Below are positions 34,320 through 43,302 of a stretch of DNA of 64,000 nucleotides, in pieces. Position numbers and translations under genes: made by a program. The DNA comes from an uncultured Tenacibaculum sp. GTDB taxonomy: Bacteria > Bacteroidota > Bacteroidia > Flavobacteriales > Flavobacteriaceae. The notes below the pieces were generated by a model. That model did no database searches and had not been told where the DNA came from. It worked only from the letters and a program-made list of their open reading frames with translations. The stretch's first letter is position 1; each line of letters opens with the position of its first letter. The stretch covers positions 1 to 64,000 of the forward strand of contig CANMJA010000009.1 of the NCBI GenBank assembly GCA_947498055.1, written 5' to 3'.

Positions 34320-34433
34320 AGTTCGAGTACTTTTGAGGTAGGAAAAAGTGTATTGAGAACTATTTTAGAACTAAAATGATGATTCTCGATACAATTTTTC
34401 TCCATTTTATTCTGAAAAATCACTCGAATTGAC
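34320..34433. repeat. Imperfect palindromic intergenic element
   Basis: Outer arms GTTCGAGT (34321-34328) and ACTCGAAT (34422-34429), inner arms AAAAAGTGTATTGAGAAC (34343-34360) and GATTCTCGATACAATTTTT (34381-34399) pair with few mismatches, giving a large cruciform-like hairpin of about 110 bp. It lies in a gap between two minus-strand genes. The wording (TCGAGT, TTCTCGATAC) is like small palindromic repeats common in flavobacterial intergenic DNA. Confidence 0.6.
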
Positions 34434-34460
34434 AGAATTTTAATCCAAATGCACAACGTG

Positions 34461-35132
34461 TTAACCTATAATTTTTATTTTAAACCCTTTTATAAAAATC
34501 CAGAAGGGTAAAAACAACTGAATTAAAGCTATGGGGATCAGTAAATTTGAACTTATACTAGTTCCCATGATTATTAGAAATACCATATTAACAGACATCA
34601 AAATAACAGCTCCCATTCCGAAAACAGCTATAAATCTTGGAATTAATTTTGTTTGATAAAATATATAGTATAAAACAAATACTGGTAAACAAGAAATTAA
34701 CAAAGATATATAATGAACTAATTCATGTCTGTTATAAGCTATATTTCCTAAGTTTTGTAAAAAAGAGTTTGTGTTTGGCTTATTCTTTACATATTCATTA
34801 CTTACTTCTAGTAAAGATAAAGCGGCATAATTTTCAACTATCATTGCTATAAAATATACAATAGAAAATGATACATATAAATATCCTAAACGGGTACTAA
34901 ATTTATTAAAAACAGGTAAAAATAATACCGCTACAATTAAAGAAATAATACTACCAACCATTGCTAATAGAATTGAAAAAAGAATTTGTTTGGAGTGCAT
35001 GGAAGTATTTGTGATATAATCTTTCCCAAAAAGAATAGGGCCTCTTAAAAACTGATACACTGTTACACCGATAATAAAAACAAGAAGGAATAAAAAACCT
35101 ATAATTTTTTCATTTTTTTGTATTGCATTCAT
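34461..35132 (-). CDS. DUF4386 family membrane protein
   Basis: A 223-residue integral membrane protein with about six hydrophobic helices (GFLFLLVFIIGVTVYQFL, ILFSILLAMVGSIISLIVAV, and four more to the C-terminus). The order of helices and the loop YAALSLLEVSNEY fit the DUF4386 family, whose function is unknown. It stands alone between the palindromic element and the IMPACT-family gene. Confidence 0.75.
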   Translation of the reverse strand: MNAIQKNEKIIGFLFLLVFIIGVTVYQFLRGPILFGKDYITNTSMHSKQILFSILLAMVGSIISLIVAVLFLPVFNKFSTRLGYLYVSFSIVYFIAMIVENYAALSLLEVSNEYVKNKPNTNSFLQNLGNIAYNRHELVHYISLLISCLPVFVLYYIFYQTKLIPRFIAVFGMGAVILMSVNMVFLIIMGTSISSNLLIPIALIQLFLPFWIFIKGFKIKIIG

Positions 35133-35278
35133 AAATAGTTAGTTTGATTTTTCTTACGACGAACTAACTATCAAATTGTTACACATTATTCTGATGATAT
35201 CCTAATACTATTTTAGAAATTCAAAAAATGATTAAACTTACTACCTAATCATCCGCTATAAAAAAGTCTTCAACCAAC

Positions 35279-35887
35279 TTATTCATTCTCTTTAATCTCT
35301 ACTTTAAATAAATTAGTAAACATTGTAAAAATAGCTTCTGATTCTTTTTTACGAACAGCAATTATATATTCACAATTTAGTTCTAACTTTTGTTCAATAA
35401 TATGTAATTGCTGTTTTTTAATAATCTGTTGCACTTTATTCATCCTATCGTAACCAAACGTGAGTATGTACTCAACATTAATTGTTTTTTCTACAATATC
35501 TGATGCTTCCAGAGCTAGTTGTGCTGAAGTTCGATAGGCATTTATTAATCCGCCCACACCTAGTTTTGTTCCACCGAAATAACGAACCGATACAATTAAA
35601 ACATTAGTAATATTAAAAGCTTGTATTTGACCATAAATTGGCTGACCTGCTGAGTTATTTGGTTCCCCATCATCGTTTGCTCTAAATTGGGTTTTCTCAG
35701 TTCCTAACTGCCATGCATAACAATGATGACGCGCTGTATGATGTAGTTTTCGTAACTCTTCTAACCTCTTTTTAATATCTTCTTCTGTTTGTACAGGAAA
35801 AGCATACCCAAAAAACTTACTATTTCTATCTTTAAACAGCGTTTCTTCTGAAGGTTTTGTTATCGTTTTATAAACATCTTCAATCAT
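35279..35887 (-). CDS. IMPACT (YigZ) family protein
   Basis: A two-domain protein of the YigZ/IMPACT family, tied in other organisms to translation control and ribosome-related roles. About 202 residues. The N-terminal domain has the family core KFFGYAFPVQTEEDIKKRL, HHTARHHCYAWQLG, RANDDGEPNNSAGQPIYGQ, VRYFGGTKLGVGGLINAYR; the C-terminal domain is ferredoxin-like. The frame opens at 35911, but the family start fits MIEDVYKTI at 35887 (or the Met two codons before). Confidence 0.88.
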   Translation of the reverse strand: MIEDVYKTITKPSEETLFKDRNSKFFGYAFPVQTEEDIKKRLEELRKLHHTARHHCYAWQLGTEKTQFRANDDGEPNNSAGQPIYGQIQAFNITNVLIVSVRYFGGTKLGVGGLINAYRTSAQLALEASDIVEKTINVEYILTFGYDRMNKVQQIIKKQQLHIIEQKLELNCEYIIAVRKKESEAIFTMFTNLFKVEIKENE

Positions 35888-35947
35888 ATTCATTATTTTC
35901 TGACCGCACAAAGTATGATATTCGTTTCTTATCTGAAAATTATTATA

Positions 35948-35982
35948 ATAAAAAAGTGTGATCTATAAATTATAGATTACAC
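35948..35982 (-). terminator. Terminator downstream of the T9SS protein gene
   Basis: AAGTGTGATCTATA (35953-35966) pairs with TATAGATTACACTT (35969-35982), one mismatch. On the minus strand a T-rich run follows (35948-35954 in reverse). A second hairpin (36152-36161 with 36169-36178) lies closer to the gene but lacks a T-run. Confidence 0.6.
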
Positions 35983-36028
35983 TTTAAAGAACTTATGAAG
36001 TATGAAATTTATTCTTTTATTAAATAAT

Positions 36029-36140
36029 CCTCGGGGCAAGCCCACGAGGCATTCAACGGAAGAAAGTTTATTTTTAATTTTATGAAAACCTTAGGTTTTC
36101 AAACTTTCCTCTTAAACACCGAAGCATCGGGGAATTCTAA
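36029..36140. repeat. Multi-hairpin intergenic element, locally GC-rich
   Basis: Three hairpins in about 110 bp: CCTCGGGGCAAGCCCACGAGG (36029-36049); GAAAGTTT/AAACTTTC (36062-36069, 36101-36108) enclosing TGAAAACC-TTA-GGTTTTCA (36083-36101); and CCGAAGCATCGG near 36119-36130. The first and last are much richer in G+C than their surroundings. No gene is visible. It may be one member of a dispersed family. Confidence 0.6.
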
Positions 36141-36194
36141 TTTATTAAATTGAGAGAAGTATTTTTATTACTTCTCTCTAAATTTAGTTTACTA

Positions 36195-38267
36195 TTATTT
36201 TTTTAAAAACTTTTTGAATGAACGTCCATTCACTTGGATAAAAAATGTTCCTTTTGACTTTAATTTTGAAACATCTATAATTGCATTGTCTTCAGATTTA
36301 ATTTTCTGTTTAATCACAACTTGACCATTTAAGTTTATAATAGTAATTTCATCATTCACATGAACTCCTGCTACTGTTATTTTATCTATTGCAGGATTAG
36401 GGTATAAATTCACTTTAATTTTATTATCATTTAATTCTTCTGTAATAGAACTATCAATTACTTCTTTTCTACTTACACCACATTTAGCTATACCTCCAAC
36501 TCCTGCAGCTACACTATTTGCACATAAATTAAGAACCTTCACTTTTCTTCCTGCAAATGTTCTATCTGCATACCATGATGCAACACCAGGGTTAGATAAT
36601 CTAGATCTGTTTTTAGATATTTTCGTTAGCTTATTTAAATCTTGACTACTTAACCCCTTTATATATTGATGATTATTTGATCCATTAAAAAGTCGAGTTG
36701 CACTACCATAACGTGTACTAACTTGCTCTATATTTATGTTTTTATTAGCTCTTAAAAACAATGACTTATTTAAACTAACTTTAGATGTAATATTAGAAGA
36801 CCAATACATAATATCTGATGCTTTAGCATTATTAATGTTTGGTTCATTATTATAAAAAATAGATTCACTAATTACACCTTTTTGGAATACATCTTGAAGA
36901 AATAAAGCAGAGCGAGTTATATCTACAGCATTACCAAAACCACCTACGTATTTAGTATTTGCAAATACATTTTTTTGAAAATTAAAATTATTAATCATTC
37001 TAATATTAGCCTGACCTACTGTATTATTATCAAAAGTTGTATTAGTCATTTTCATAGTTCCTCCTTTAAAAGAACCACTAGTTCCTCCTGCATGAAAAAT
37101 AATACACGATAAAAAACCAGATTTACCTAACTGAACACCAGCTGCAATATTGCTATTTCTGAAATTATGGAATTTATTATCCATAAAAACACAACCATCA
37201 ATAATTAAACTATTTCCTTTAGGAAACAGTTTTAAATCTTCTTTACCATTTACTTTTAATGGACGACTAAAAACCTCTATCGTAGAAACTTTAGTATTCG
37301 CCTCATTACCTTTAAAAATAGATTTATAAATTTCAATAGATTCTATAGTTCTATCTACACGTATAGCTCCTGCTCCTTCTACTACTTTCATATACGCAGA
37401 AGAACCTGACCTTTTATCGATGTAACCATTAGATATATTCTTATCAAAAAAACTATCAATAATAATTAGTTTTCGTATTGAAGTACCTCCAATAGCTCCG
37501 CCAGTTACTGCTCTATTATTTTTAAAATAACATCCAAAAACTTCACCTGTAGTGTAATTATTTAAACGAATACCTGCTCCATTTAAATTTTCACCTATAC
37601 CTTTAAAATGACTTACTTTATTATCTATAAAATTACATTTTCTAACACGTAAAGAAGCTCCAAAAATATCTTTTACTTTACTTCCTGGTGATACAGGTAC
37701 TGCGGTCATATTTATTTCTATAGCTCCACCTCCTTGGCGGTAACGATGAATTTCAGGTCCTCCCGACCTTATATTACTCATAGAACCTGGGTTAAAATTC
37801 GCATTCTTAAATGTAGCATTTTGAATAACAATTCTAATATTTCCTACAACTGTAAAAATAGTAGTCTTATTCTGGCCATTAAATGTTATTCCTTTACCTT
37901 GAATTACAATTGTTCTTGTTAGTTTTCTTGTACTATAGTCATGAGCTAATCGGATAGGAGTATTAAAATTAATAGTAGCATTTCTACTAAATTTAATCAT
38001 TCCTCCGTCCTTCTTAATCATATCATTTAATGTATTCTTAAGAGTGTTGTAATCTGGATTAATTGTTCTGACATCAACGTTCCCTACTCCATTAACTGGT
38101 ATTTCATTGGGTAGTAAAGAACGGTTACTTTGTTTTACGCCATAGTTATCCCATAACTTATTAGCTGCATTTCTTTTAGCTGCATTTGTTTGGGCATTTA
38201 AATTAGTAAGCGTAATAGTACATGTTATAAATAATACTATAGTTTTAATTAATTTATTGGTCTTCAT
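36195..38267 (-). CDS. Secreted beta-helix protein with type IX secretion sorting domain
   Basis: A 690-residue exported protein: signal peptide (1-25, ending NAQ), a long right-handed beta-helix-like body with repeating strands and Asn/Gly turns (FKNNRAVTGGAIGG, SFFDKNIS, CVFMDNKFHNF, TTFDNNTVGQANI), then a C-terminal Por-type sorting domain (about 612-690) with VNLYPNPAIDKITVAG and a basic end FKKFLKK. It should cross the outer membrane by type IX secretion and be released or anchored. The fold resembles pectate-lyase-like or autotransporter-type helices, but no catalytic residues are clear. It is divergent from a membrane-bound HTH regulator. Confidence 0.88.
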   Translation of the reverse strand: MKTNKLIKTIVLFITCTITLTNLNAQTNAAKRNAANKLWDNYGVKQSNRSLLPNEIPVNGVGNVDVRTINPDYNTLKNTLNDMIKKDGGMIKFSRNATINFNTPIRLAHDYSTRKLTRTIVIQGKGITFNGQNKTTIFTVVGNIRIVIQNATFKNANFNPGSMSNIRSGGPEIHRYRQGGGAIEINMTAVPVSPGSKVKDIFGASLRVRKCNFIDNKVSHFKGIGENLNGAGIRLNNYTTGEVFGCYFKNNRAVTGGAIGGTSIRKLIIIDSFFDKNISNGYIDKRSGSSAYMKVVEGAGAIRVDRTIESIEIYKSIFKGNEANTKVSTIEVFSRPLKVNGKEDLKLFPKGNSLIIDGCVFMDNKFHNFRNSNIAAGVQLGKSGFLSCIIFHAGGTSGSFKGGTMKMTNTTFDNNTVGQANIRMINNFNFQKNVFANTKYVGGFGNAVDITRSALFLQDVFQKGVISESIFYNNEPNINNAKASDIMYWSSNITSKVSLNKSLFLRANKNINIEQVSTRYGSATRLFNGSNNHQYIKGLSSQDLNKLTKISKNRSRLSNPGVASWYADRTFAGRKVKVLNLCANSVAAGVGGIAKCGVSRKEVIDSSITEELNDNKIKVNLYPNPAIDKITVAGVHVNDEITIINLNGQVVIKQKIKSEDNAIIDVSKLKSKGTFFIQVNGRSFKKFLKK

Positions 38268-38551
38268 TTTTAAATTTTAATTAGGGTTAATTATTTAGTA
38301 TGATAAACTTGTACAATACTACTCTAAGTAATTAATTCATTTAAAATTTGAAGGAAGACATTAGGAGTGCTTAGCATCATAATTAAGAGTACATTTAGTA
38401 GACATTTTAAAAAAATGAATTTTAAAGTAGGGAAAAAACCTTTTTAAGTGTATAAGAGACAAATATTATTATCTTTAAAATTTTTTATATAAAGTAGTTT
38501 TTTTTAACTCTTTTATATATTATGTAATTTTAAACAAAACCTCCCCCTATT

Positions 38552-39352
38552 ATGTTTTTTTTTAGTTTTATAAAACATTTGTTTTTACTTAACGTATTTC
38601 TTTTTCAAACAAATCTTTTCACATATATATTACCTAAAAAAATAGTAGTATTAATTTCTTTAGGAGTACAAAAAGAAAACTGGACTAGCTTTATAATTTT
38701 AAGTAACAAGTTTTTCTTATTGTTAATTATCTTATACTTGCTTTATTTTTTTTATAAGAAATTAAACCTTTTTTATCATTCTGATGATAATCATTTTAAA
38801 ATTCAAAAAGGGAAACTTTTTTTTTCTAAAATTTATAAACCCAAAATAGATGAAACATTAGCCAAAGACACTACTAATCTAGAAGAAAAGTTTAATCAAA
38901 AAGAATATACTTCCCTTAAAAAAAATAGTTCAGAAATATTAGAAAATGAACTTCAAATTTTAACTCCTCAGAAAGAAAAAATTAAAGCTTTAAAAGATAT
39001 TAAAACTGAACTTAATGAAGTATTATCCTCTAAAGATTTAGATAAATTAAATAACGTAAAAGAAAACATAAATGTGATTATTGAAGATAGTTACACAAAA
39101 GAAAATGTTGTTTTAGGTAGAATAGAATCTCATTATCTTGATTTGTATCACAAATTAAAAAAAATGCATCCTAATTTATCTAAAACAGACATTCGCCATT
39201 GTATACTTGTAAAAAACGACTTTTCTTTAAAAGAATCTGCCGAAATGTTAAGTGTTACTATTAACACAGTAAAAAAAGGAAGAAGTAGAGCTAAAAATAA
39301 AATTGACATTACTCCTAATACTTTATTAAGGGAATATTTAAATACTATTTAA
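38552..39352 (+). CDS. Membrane-anchored HTH (LuxR-like) regulator
   Basis: A 266-residue protein with hydrophobic segments near residues 5-30 and 48-68, a charged helical middle (about 100-190, likely coiled coil), and a C-terminal helix-turn-helix (about 200-255: MHPNLSKTDIRHCILVKNDF, SLKESAEMLSVTINTVKKGR). The HTH is the LuxR/GerE-like type common at the end of flavobacterial TPR or membrane regulators. A membrane-tethered DNA-binding protein could sense envelope state. It is divergent from the T9SS beta-helix gene (284-bp gap), its likeliest target. Confidence 0.7.
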   Translation: MFFFSFIKHLFLLNVFLFQTNLFTYILPKKIVVLISLGVQKENWTSFIILSNKFFLLLIILYLLYFFYKKLNLFYHSDDNHFKIQKGKLFFSKIYKPKIDETLAKDTTNLEEKFNQKEYTSLKKNSSEILENELQILTPQKEKIKALKDIKTELNEVLSSKDLDKLNNVKENINVIIEDSYTKENVVLGRIESHYLDLYHKLKKMHPNLSKTDIRHCILVKNDFSLKESAEMLSVTINTVKKGRSRAKNKIDITPNTLLREYLNTI

Positions 39353-39369
39353 CCGTCTTAAATCTATGA

Positions 39370-40233
39370 TTAGAGTGTTATTAATAAAATACTTGCAATT
39401 GCCACTACAATTCCGATCCAATTTCTATTCTCTAATTTTTCTTTAAAGAAAATAAGTCCAAAAATAGTGCTCAATAATACAATACTTACATTATTTATTG
39501 TAAATAAAACAGAACTTTCTATTCCTTCTGTTTTTAATGCCTTCAATAAAAATTCAATAGAAAAATAATTAGGTATTCCTAAAACAATACCTCCTATTAT
39601 ATTTCTAATTTTTAACGGTTGTTTTTTACTAATTAATTGATATAATATAAAAGGAACACCTAAAATAAAAGCAATACCAAAAATTGATGTAGTAAACATG
39701 GAAACATGGTTATGATCTACATAATTAATTTCTGTATACTTTAACAAAGTATCTATAGCTCCAGATCCTAAAAAAAGAATTATTGGAAACAATAAATATG
39801 ATAATTTTATCTTTTTATTACCTGTACTTTTAACTGAGGTTAAATAAACCGCTATTAAAGCTAAAATTATCCCTAGTATTTTAATTGAATGAAAAGATTC
39901 TTTATATAAGTAAATTCCGAAAACTATCGGAATTACCACAGACATTCTTCCAGATACAGAAGCAACTGAAAGTCCGTTTTTTTGAGAGGTTAAAGCCATC
40001 ACGTTAAAAATAGCAATAAATAAAATCCCCAATACACTAGCTCCTAGAAACCAAGATTGCTCTGGTATTTTACTAATCGGTATTTTAACTTCTGAATATA
40101 AATAACCAATACCAAAAGCAACAATATAATTTACTACTATTGCCTGAAAAGTATTGATTTTATAAATTTCAAAAAACTTAAATATTACGTATAGACTACT
40201 AGAAATAAGTACACTTAAAACTAAATAAATCAT
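39370..40233 (-). CDS. EamA/DMT family transporter
   Basis: A 287-residue membrane protein with about ten hydrophobic helices in two related halves, as in the drug/metabolite transporter superfamily (EamA fold). The last half has VLFTINNVSIVLLSTIFGLI and FKEKLENRNWIGIVVAIASI, typical of the family end. The substrate is unknown. The start overlaps the stop of the HAD gene by one base, so it belongs to a ribD-HAD-EamA operon. Confidence 0.85.
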   Translation of the reverse strand: MIYLVLSVLISSSLYVIFKFFEIYKINTFQAIVVNYIVAFGIGYLYSEVKIPISKIPEQSWFLGASVLGILFIAIFNVMALTSQKNGLSVASVSGRMSVVIPIVFGIYLYKESFHSIKILGIILALIAVYLTSVKSTGNKKIKLSYLLFPIILFLGSGAIDTLLKYTEINYVDHNHVSMFTTSIFGIAFILGVPFILYQLISKKQPLKIRNIIGGIVLGIPNYFSIEFLLKALKTEGIESSVLFTINNVSIVLLSTIFGLIFFKEKLENRNWIGIVVAIASILLITL

Positions 40234-40841
40234 TAACTAAAATTTTGTTGATTTAATAAATTCACTACATCTTCTTTTTCTGGATTAATATTCCACACGT
40301 GAATTCCTAAAGAATTAGCTGCATCTGTATTTTCTTTTGTGTCATCTATAAAATAAGTTTCTTCAGCTTTTAAATTATTTTCATGTAAAACAAACTCGTA
40401 AATATTTGTATTGGGTTTTCTCAAGTTAATTTCATGTGATAAATAAAATTGCTCGTAACACTCTTTAAACTCTGTATACAACTCCATTCCCCAATTATTC
40501 ATGATCCAATTAATGTGTAAATCGTTCGTATTACTTAGCAGAAATAATCGGTACTTTTTAGAAGCCGCTAGTTCTTTTAAAAAACGGAGTCTATGCAAAG
40601 GAAAATCTAATAAAATGGCATTCCAAGCATGTATTAAATCTTCTTTAGCTATAGAAAATTGATCGTGAAAAACGCCCACAAATTCATTGGTGGTCATTAA
40701 TCCCATTTCATATTTATAATACACTTGCATCATTTGCTCGTTTACTTCTGTAACTCCTAATTTTGCAATTTCTCTGTAGGTTGCTTGTTTGTCTAAATTG
40801 ATGAATACATCACCAAAATCGAAAATGATATTTTTAATCAT
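40233..40841 (-). CDS. HAD family hydrolase
   Basis: A 202-residue HAD phosphatase of the YihX/epoxide-hydrolase-N type. The nucleophile motif is IIFDFGDVFINLD (D9, D11), LLSNTNDLH is motif II, the Lys is in LRKPNTNIYEF and YFIDDTKENTDAA is motif IV. The alpha-helical cap lies between motifs I and II. It overlaps ribD by 8 nt, so it may act on a flavin-pathway phosphate such as the RibD product. Dephosphorylation of that intermediate is a known gap filled by HAD enzymes, but the link is inferred from position. Confidence 0.85.
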   Translation of the reverse strand: MIKNIIFDFGDVFINLDKQATYREIAKLGVTEVNEQMMQVYYKYEMGLMTTNEFVGVFHDQFSIAKEDLIHAWNAILLDFPLHRLRFLKELAASKKYRLFLLSNTNDLHINWIMNNWGMELYTEFKECYEQFYLSHEINLRKPNTNIYEFVLHENNLKAEETYFIDDTKENTDAANSLGIHVWNINPEKEDVVNLLNQQNFS

Positions 40842-41868
40842 TATTATATATTCTTAAAATGTCTTTATTTATTTGTTCTTCGGAAATTATTTTTGCTAGT
40901 ATTTTAGGTGCTTTTATTCCTTCTTTAAACTCATTTTCTCCAACAAAAACTCTAGCTTCATCCCACATATTTTCATCGATAAAAGTTTGTAAAGTTTTCG
41001 TTCCACCTTCAATAAGAATAGATTGAACTTTGTGTTTGTGCAGTACTTCACAGAGTTGTTTTATAAGATCTTTTGAAAAATCTATTTGTTCAAAAATTAA
41101 GTTCGCTTTATTAACAGCTTCTTTTTCAGTAAAAATAATTGTAGGTATTTCTCCATTTAAAAGATGTGATTCACTAGAAATTTTTAACTGTTTATCTAAA
41201 ACAACACGAATAGGGTTATTGCCATACCAACTTCTAACATTTAATTTAGGATTATCTGCTATTGCGGTATTAGTACCTACTAAAATGGCTTGCTCTTCTG
41301 CTCTCCATTTATGCACCAATTGTTTAGAGTATTCATTAGATATCCAAACAGGTTTTTGCTCTTTTTTTTCTAACGGAGCTATAAAACCATTTCTAGTTTC
41401 TGCCCATTTTAAAATAATGTAAGGTCTCTTTTTATTTTGAACAGTAAAAAAACGCTTGTGGTGTTCTTTACATGCTTCTTCTAATACACCAACGGTAACA
41501 TTACAACCTGCTTTTTGCAATTTTTCTATTCCTTTTCCTGCAACTAAACTATTCGTATCTGTAGTACCTATAACCACATTCGGAATTTCTTTTTTTATAA
41601 TTAAATCTGCACAAGGAGGCGTTTTCCCATAATGAGAACAAGGTTCTAATGTTACATATATTGTTGCTTTTTTTAACAATGATACGTCTTTTACCGATAA
41701 AATGGCGTTCACTTCAGCGTGTGCTTCTCCGTATGGACTCGTAAACCCTTCTCCTATTATTTTATCGTTGCATACTATTACTGCTCCTACAGAAGGATTG
41801 GGTCTAGCAGTTCCAATTCCCTTTTTTGCCAGTTCAAGGCAACGATGCATATATTTTTCGTTGTTCAA
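40834..41868 (-). CDS. ribD: Bifunctional riboflavin deaminase/reductase RibD
   Basis: Deaminates and then reduces the pyrimidine intermediate of riboflavin synthesis. 344 residues. The N-terminal deaminase has the zinc motif HAEVNAIL (His, Glu) and PCSHYGKTPPCADLI (two Cys). The C-terminal reductase starts at RPYIILKWAETRNGFIAP and has SILIEGGTKTLQ. It is the first gene of an operon with the HAD hydrolase (8-nt overlap) and the transporter. No FMN riboswitch is visible in the short upstream gap. Confidence 0.95.
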   Translation of the reverse strand: MNNEKYMHRCLELAKKGIGTARPNPSVGAVIVCNDKIIGEGFTSPYGEAHAEVNAILSVKDVSLLKKATIYVTLEPCSHYGKTPPCADLIIKKEIPNVVIGTTDTNSLVAGKGIEKLQKAGCNVTVGVLEEACKEHHKRFFTVQNKKRPYIILKWAETRNGFIAPLEKKEQKPVWISNEYSKQLVHKWRAEEQAILVGTNTAIADNPKLNVRSWYGNNPIRVVLDKQLKISSESHLLNGEIPTIIFTEKEAVNKANLIFEQIDFSKDLIKQLCEVLHKHKVQSILIEGGTKTLQTFIDENMWDEARVFVGENEFKEGIKAPKILAKIISEEQINKDILRIYNND

Positions 41869-41924
41869 TTAGTTTTAGTGCTTATGTTAGAATTATTGTT
41901 TTGTAAAAATTGTATCTAAAAAAA

Positions 41925-42389
41925 TTAAAGTTTAATTTTAATATCCTTTGTTTTATTAATTGAGTATGTGTTTGAAAAGCCTAAAACTTTATATTTGATA
42001 TCTCCTTTAAATTGCACTTTTACACTTTTATTTAATACTGAATTTAATAAGCCACCTAAAATTCCTCCTTTATTGTTTTCGAAAACCTTTTTTGTAGGAA
42101 TCATTACATTTAAAGGAACTGCAAATTCTTTATTTGCCGGAACTTTAAACTCTTCAGAAGAAACTTTCGCCATTTCTGTTCCGTTTACAATTACTTTTAT
42201 TTCATCTGTTGCTATTTTACCTCCAACAACATTTTCATTTTTAAAATAAGCGTTTGCTACTAACCGAATAGTATCTACTTTTACAGATACTACTTTTACA
42301 TCATCTACTTTTATAAAAATTGGTTTCTTTTTAACCGAACATGCAGAAATAAATAAAAATATACTTACAAAATAAATTAAATTCTTCAT
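41925..42389 (-). CDS. LEA type 2 family lipoprotein
   Basis: A 154-residue lipoprotein (lipobox ISAC, C17) with the beta-sandwich typical of late-embryogenesis-abundant type 2 (WHy-like) proteins: VSVKVDTIRLVANAYFKN, FAVPLNVMIPTKK, VKVQFKGDIKYKVLG. Bacterial members are envelope proteins of unclear role. Divergent from prmC, with a -7 box of its own at 42415-42422. Confidence 0.8.
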   Translation of the reverse strand: MKNLIYFVSIFLFISACSVKKKPIFIKVDDVKVVSVKVDTIRLVANAYFKNENVVGGKIATDEIKVIVNGTEMAKVSSEEFKVPANKEFAVPLNVMIPTKKVFENNKGGILGGLLNSVLNKSVKVQFKGDIKYKVLGFSNTYSINKTKDIKIKL

Positions 42390-42414
42390 TTGTTTTTCTA
42401 TAAATTTGATAAAT

Positions 42415-42422
42415 CAAAAGTA
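42415..42422 (-). promoter_or_regulatory. Putative -7 box TACTTTTG for the LEA-type gene
   Basis: Perfect TAnnTTTG match on the minus strand, 25 nt before the ATG at 42389, in the 52-bp gap to prmC. Confidence 0.45.
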
Positions 42423-42441
42423 GCACTTTTACAACGAAATT

Positions 42442-43290
42442 ATGAGGCTAAAAGACTTCAGAATATATTTTAATAACGAATTATCTAATTTATACCCAAA
42501 AACGGAAGTAGATGCTTTTTTCTTTAGAGTTATCGATCACGAATTGGATTTAAATTTAATGGATGTTTTCACAAAAGAAGACTTCGTTATTTCTTCAGTA
42601 AAAATAGAAGTTTTAGAAGGAATTATAAAGCGATTACGAAATGAAGAACCGATTCAATATATTCTTGGAAAAACTGAATTCTATGGTTATTCTTTTAAAG
42701 TAAATAATCAAGTCTTAATTCCGAGACCAGAAACAGAGGAATTAGTTAGTTGGGTGTTAAATGAAGTACAAAACACAAAAGAAGAAATAAAAATCCTAGA
42801 CATAGGAACTGGTTCTGGTTGTATTCCTATTTCTTTAAAAAAAGAACGAAACTTATTAGATGTTTATGCTATAGATATTTCTAAAGAAGCAATAAAAGTT
42901 GCTAGCGAAAATGCAAAATTACATGACACAAAAGTTACTTTTATTGAATGTAACATTTTAGAAACTTCAGGTTTACCTCATCAATTTAATGTGATTATTT
43001 CTAATCCTCCTTATGTGAGAGAGCTAGAAAAAAAAGAAATTAAAAACAATGTATTAAATAATGAGCCACATTTAGCGTTATTTGTTGAAGACACAAATCC
43101 TCTTATCTTTTATAACAAGATAGCCGATTTAGCAAAAACACAATTACATAAAAACGGATTGTTATTTTTCGAAATCAATCAATATTTAGGAGAAGAAACA
43201 AAAAATATGTTGTTACAAAAAGGATTTAAAAACGTAATTTTAAAAAAAGATCTTTTTGGAAACGACAGAATGATAAAAGCAAATCTTTAA
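42442..43290 (+). CDS. prmC: Peptide chain release factor N5-glutamine methyltransferase PrmC
   Basis: Methylates the Gln of the GGQ motif in release factors RF1 and RF2. 282 residues: a helical N-terminal domain, the linker PIQYILGKTEFYGYSFKVN and LIPRPETEELV, SAM motif I ILDIGTGSGCIPISL (about 118-132), and the glutamine-binding NPPY (188-191) in IISNPPYVRE. It reads in the same direction as the pentapeptide gene 12 nt later. Confidence 0.96.
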   Translation: MRLKDFRIYFNNELSNLYPKTEVDAFFFRVIDHELDLNLMDVFTKEDFVISSVKIEVLEGIIKRLRNEEPIQYILGKTEFYGYSFKVNNQVLIPRPETEELVSWVLNEVQNTKEEIKILDIGTGSGCIPISLKKERNLLDVYAIDISKEAIKVASENAKLHDTKVTFIECNILETSGLPHQFNVIISNPPYVRELEKKEIKNNVLNNEPHLALFVEDTNPLIFYNKIADLAKTQLHKNGLLFFEINQYLGEETKNMLLQKGFKNVILKKDLFGNDRMIKANL

Positions 43291-43302
43291 ATATAATTAT
43301 TT

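Noticed and set aside
41030..41422. 130-codon plus-strand frame inside ribD
   Set aside because: Antisense shadow of a gene with complete motifs; composition and start context are not those of a gene.
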